Origin: Chryseobacterium gleum
Lineage (GTDB): Bacteria; Bacteroidota; Bacteroidia; Flavobacteriales_D; Crocinitomicaceae
Length of the DNA stretch: 6,027 nucleotides
Assembly: GCA_943326825.2 (NCBI GenBank)
Contig: CALPUT020000170.1
Span: 1-6,027 of the forward strand
Direction: 5' to 3'
Part shown: positions 3,863 through 6,027 of the stretch, one piece after another
Layout: the number at the start of each line of letters is the position of its first letter
How positions within the stretch are numbered: the first letter of the stretch is position 1
The notes under the pieces: generated by a model
The model's database searches: none
Told to the model about the DNA's origin: nothing
The model's input: the letters and a program-made list of their open reading frames with translations, nothing else
Position numbers and translations under genes: made by a program

Positions 3863-6027
3863 ATGTCAAACTCTTTAGAAGCAACAGCACGAATCAAAAT
3901 AAACAAACTTCTTGAAGAAGCTGGTTGGCGTTTCTTTGATTCTGCGGAAGGAAAAGCAAATATTTCATTAGAGAAAAATGTTAAATATCAAGATTTAGGA
4001 AATGATTTTGAAGGGGCAAAAGGTGGATTGGTTGACTTTTTACTTTTAGATGACAGAGGGAAGCCGTTACTTGTTTTAGAAGCTAAAAGGGAGTCTTTTG
4101 AGCCATTAGATGCCAAAGAGCAAGCGAGAAAGTATGCCAATGCCAATAAAGTGAATTACATCATTCTTTCAAATGGCAATGTGCACTACTTTTGGAATAT
4201 CGAGAGTGGAAATCCAGAACTGATTACAAACTTCCCTACACCATCATCTCTTCAGACATTCGTTGAATTTGACCCTCAGCCAGAGAAGTTATATACTGAA
4301 ATAGTTAATGACGATTACATTGCTTTGACAATGATGCCCAATTATGCTGATTTCCCAGAATTTCAAAATGAGGAAACACGACCAGATTTTGTGAAGAATC
4401 AAAAACTACGGTTCTTACGTTATTATCAAGTTGATGCAATAAAAAGTATTCAAGCAAAAATCAAAGAGGGTAAGAAAAGATTCTTATTGGAAATGGCTAC
4501 TGGTACTGGTAAAACATTGACCGCTGCTGCCGCAATACGATTGTTTATTAGGACTGGAAACGCACGTAGGGTATTGTTTTTGGTGGATCGATTAGAATTG
4601 GAAGAACAAGCACGAAAAGATTTTACTAATTACTTAAAAAACGACTTTTCGACAGTCGTTTATAAAGAAAACAAAGAAGATTGGCGAAAAGCAGAAATCG
4701 TTGTAACAACAATACAATCGTTATTAGTAAATAATAAATACCGTAGTCATTTTTCCCCAACAGATTTTGACCTAATAATATCCGACGAATCCCATCGATT
4801 GATTGGTGGAGGAAACAGTCGTGCACTTTTTGAATATTTTTTAGGTTACAAATTAGGATTAACTGCTACTCCTAAAGATTATCTAAAAAACATAGATGTA
4901 GAAAATTACGATGACCCAAGAGAATTTGAAAAAAGAGTTCTTTTAGACACTTATACCACCTTTGGTTGCGAAAGTGGTATTCCAACTTTTCGATATACTT
5001 TAGCACAAGGAGCAAAAGATAAAATTCTTGTACAACCAACTGTAATTGATGCACGAACGGAGGTAACGACCAAGTTGTTGTCTGAAGAGGGTTATGCTGC
5101 GTTGGTTACGTTGGCAGATGAATCTGGCGATGAAGTAACAGAGGAAGTACAATACAAACAAACACAATTTGAGAAGAAGTTCTTTTCAGATGAAACAAAC
5201 AACGTTTTCGTAAAAACATTCATTGACAATGGTTGGCTTGACCCTCTTTCTGGGGAATTTGGAAAAGGATTGGTTTTCGCTGTAAGTCAAAAGCACGCTG
5301 CTAAATTGACACAATTACTTAATATTTATGCAGATAAAAAATGGGCTGGTAAATACAAAAGTGATTTTGCAGTTCAGGTTACATCAAATGTGATGAACAG
5401 CCAAAGAATGACTGTTGATTTTAGCAACGACAAATTACTCGGTTATAGCCAATTCAAAAAGGACGATGAGATTTTAATGGACTACAAAACAAGTAAAGCC
5501 AGAGTATGCGTAACAGTTGGAATGATGACAACTGGATGGGATTGTCCAAACATTCTAAATCTTGCCTTAATGCGTCCTATTTTCTCTCCTACAGAGTTTA
5601 TACAAATTAAAGGTCGAGGAACACGTATTTTTACTTTTGAGCATAAGTATAAAGATGCATTTGAAGAACAAGTAATAGCGTCAAAAAAGGAGAGTTTTAA
5701 ACTTTTTGATTTCTTTGCAGTCTGTGAGTTTTTTGAAGAAAAGTTCGACTATGATCAAGCGTTAAAACTACCCAATCCAAAAGCAATCGAAAATTCTATT
5801 CCACCATTAATTGAACCGAAACTGAAAAAAGACGGTTACGAATACAAAGAGGAAGACCAAATTTCAAGTTGGAATGAATCAAAGGTTGGATATGAAGGAA
5901 TGAAAGTAGATAAGATGTTCTTTCAACAGTTTGAAGAAGAAATCCAGCAAGACGAGGATATTCAGCAAGCAATGGCAGAGGGAAACTTGGATACTGCTAC
6001 ATATCTGACTTTGGAAAAATACTTGAA
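3863..6027 (+). CDS. hsdR: Type I restriction enzyme R subunit (motor and nuclease), C-terminus missing
   Basis: The frame is open for 721 codons from ATG 3863 to the window edge, with no lesions. An N-terminal PD-(D/E)xK nuclease core is seen at Asp58 (GGLVDFLLL) and Glu73-Ala-Lys75 (LVLEAKRES).

A superfamily 2 DNA-translocase motor follows: Walker A MATGTGKT (211-218), DESH box 308-311, motif III LTATP (333-337), motif V around GMMTTGWDCP (553-562) and motif VI QIKGRGTR (581-588).

The beginning MSNSLEATARIKINKLLEEA and the motor sequence suit HsdR of the shorter EcoEI-like class. The missing part would be the helical C-terminal region that contacts the methylase core. It needs HsdM and HsdS, expected to the right. 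The start is chosen because it follows the XRE stop by 2 nt and matches the usual family start; no Shine-Dalgarno sequence is present. Confidence 0.95.
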   Translation, partial: MSNSLEATARIKINKLLEEAGWRFFDSAEGKANISLEKNVKYQDLGNDFEGAKGGLVDFLLLDDRGKPLLVLEAKRESFEPLDAKEQARKYANANKVNYIILSNGNVHYFWNIESGNPELITNFPTPSSLQTFVEFDPQPEKLYTEIVNDDYIALTMMPNYADFPEFQNEETRPDFVKNQKLRFLRYYQVDAIKSIQAKIKEGKKRFLLEMATGTGKTLTAAAAIRLFIRTGNARRVLFLVDRLELEEQARKDFTNYLKNDFSTVVYKENKEDWRKAEIVVTTIQSLLVNNKYRSHFSPTDFDLIISDESHRLIGGGNSRALFEYFLGYKLGLTATPKDYLKNIDVENYDDPREFEKRVLLDTYTTFGCESGIPTFRYTLAQGAKDKILVQPTVIDARTEVTTKLLSEEGYAALVTLADESGDEVTEEVQYKQTQFEKKFFSDETNNVFVKTFIDNGWLDPLSGEFGKGLVFAVSQKHAAKLTQLLNIYADKKWAGKYKSDFAVQVTSNVMNSQRMTVDFSNDKLLGYSQFKKDDEILMDYKTSKARVCVTVGMMTTGWDCPNILNLALMRPIFSPTEFIQIKGRGTRIFTFEHKYKDAFEEQVIASKKESFKLFDFFAVCEFFEEKFDYDQALKLPNPKAIENSIPPLIEPKLKKDGYEYKEEDQISSWNESKVGYEGMKVDKMFFQQFEEEIQQDEDIQQAMAEGNLDTATYLTLEKYL

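Noticed and set aside
4626..5054. Two minus-strand open frames (4626-4826 and 4872-5054)
   Set aside because: Both are antisense to conserved hsdR motor motifs (DESH, LTATP) and have low-complexity Leu/Phe-rich translations. They are shadows of hsdR.
1..6027. CRISPR array, tRNA, rRNA or insertion sequence
   Set aside because: No regularly spaced repeats, no cloverleaf-like segment, and no transposase frame or terminal inverted repeats were found on either strand by eye.

Overview
This is an AT-rich window of about one-third G+C. It is probably from a Bacteroidota chromosome, of Flavobacteriia or Sphingobacteriia type. Three things point there: the starts lack Shine-Dalgarno sequences and instead follow A-rich leaders, TAnnTTTG-type -7 elements lie before some genes, and the proteins resemble that phylum's versions as far as I can recall them. 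No tool confirmed the taxonomy.

The left third is eroded DNA. A probable secreted-protein gene leaves the window at base 1 (minus strand, start codon at 118). It is followed by an AT-rich spacer, then a 29-codon gene tail with an R-x5-H motif (287-376). This tail is joined directly to a decayed N-terminal piece of a DUF1016/YhcG-type PD-(D/E)xK nuclease gene (378-733, one single-base frameshift and one in-frame stop). It looks like a deletion scar between two old accessory genes.

The centre is a two-gene minus-strand operon. A MazG/dCTP-pyrophosphatase-like gene (3042-3362) abuts, as TAGATG with no gap, a 726-residue protein (861-3041). That protein combines a GIY-YIG nuclease domain, a DUF2075-type P-loop helicase/ATPase and a C-terminal S24 (LexA/UmuD-like) self-cleaving peptidase domain. 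The S24 Ser/Lys dyad and a correctly spaced Ala-Gly site appear intact. A damage-responsive or phage-responsive effector with a nucleotide-pool partner is the main hypothesis here.

The right side runs on the plus strand from a shared 213-bp divergent control region. A small XRE/Cro-type regulator (3576-3860) is followed after 2 nt by hsdR, the motor/nuclease subunit of a type I restriction enzyme, which runs off the right edge. hsdM and hsdS would be expected beyond it. The XRE start region carries three TTTGAC half-sites over its predicted -7 element, suggesting autoregulation.

The arrangement (type I restriction, regulator, nuclease-helicase-protease fusion, MazG and DUF1016 debris) is that of a defence island. 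Only the individual domains and motifs are seen directly. The joint function is inference.
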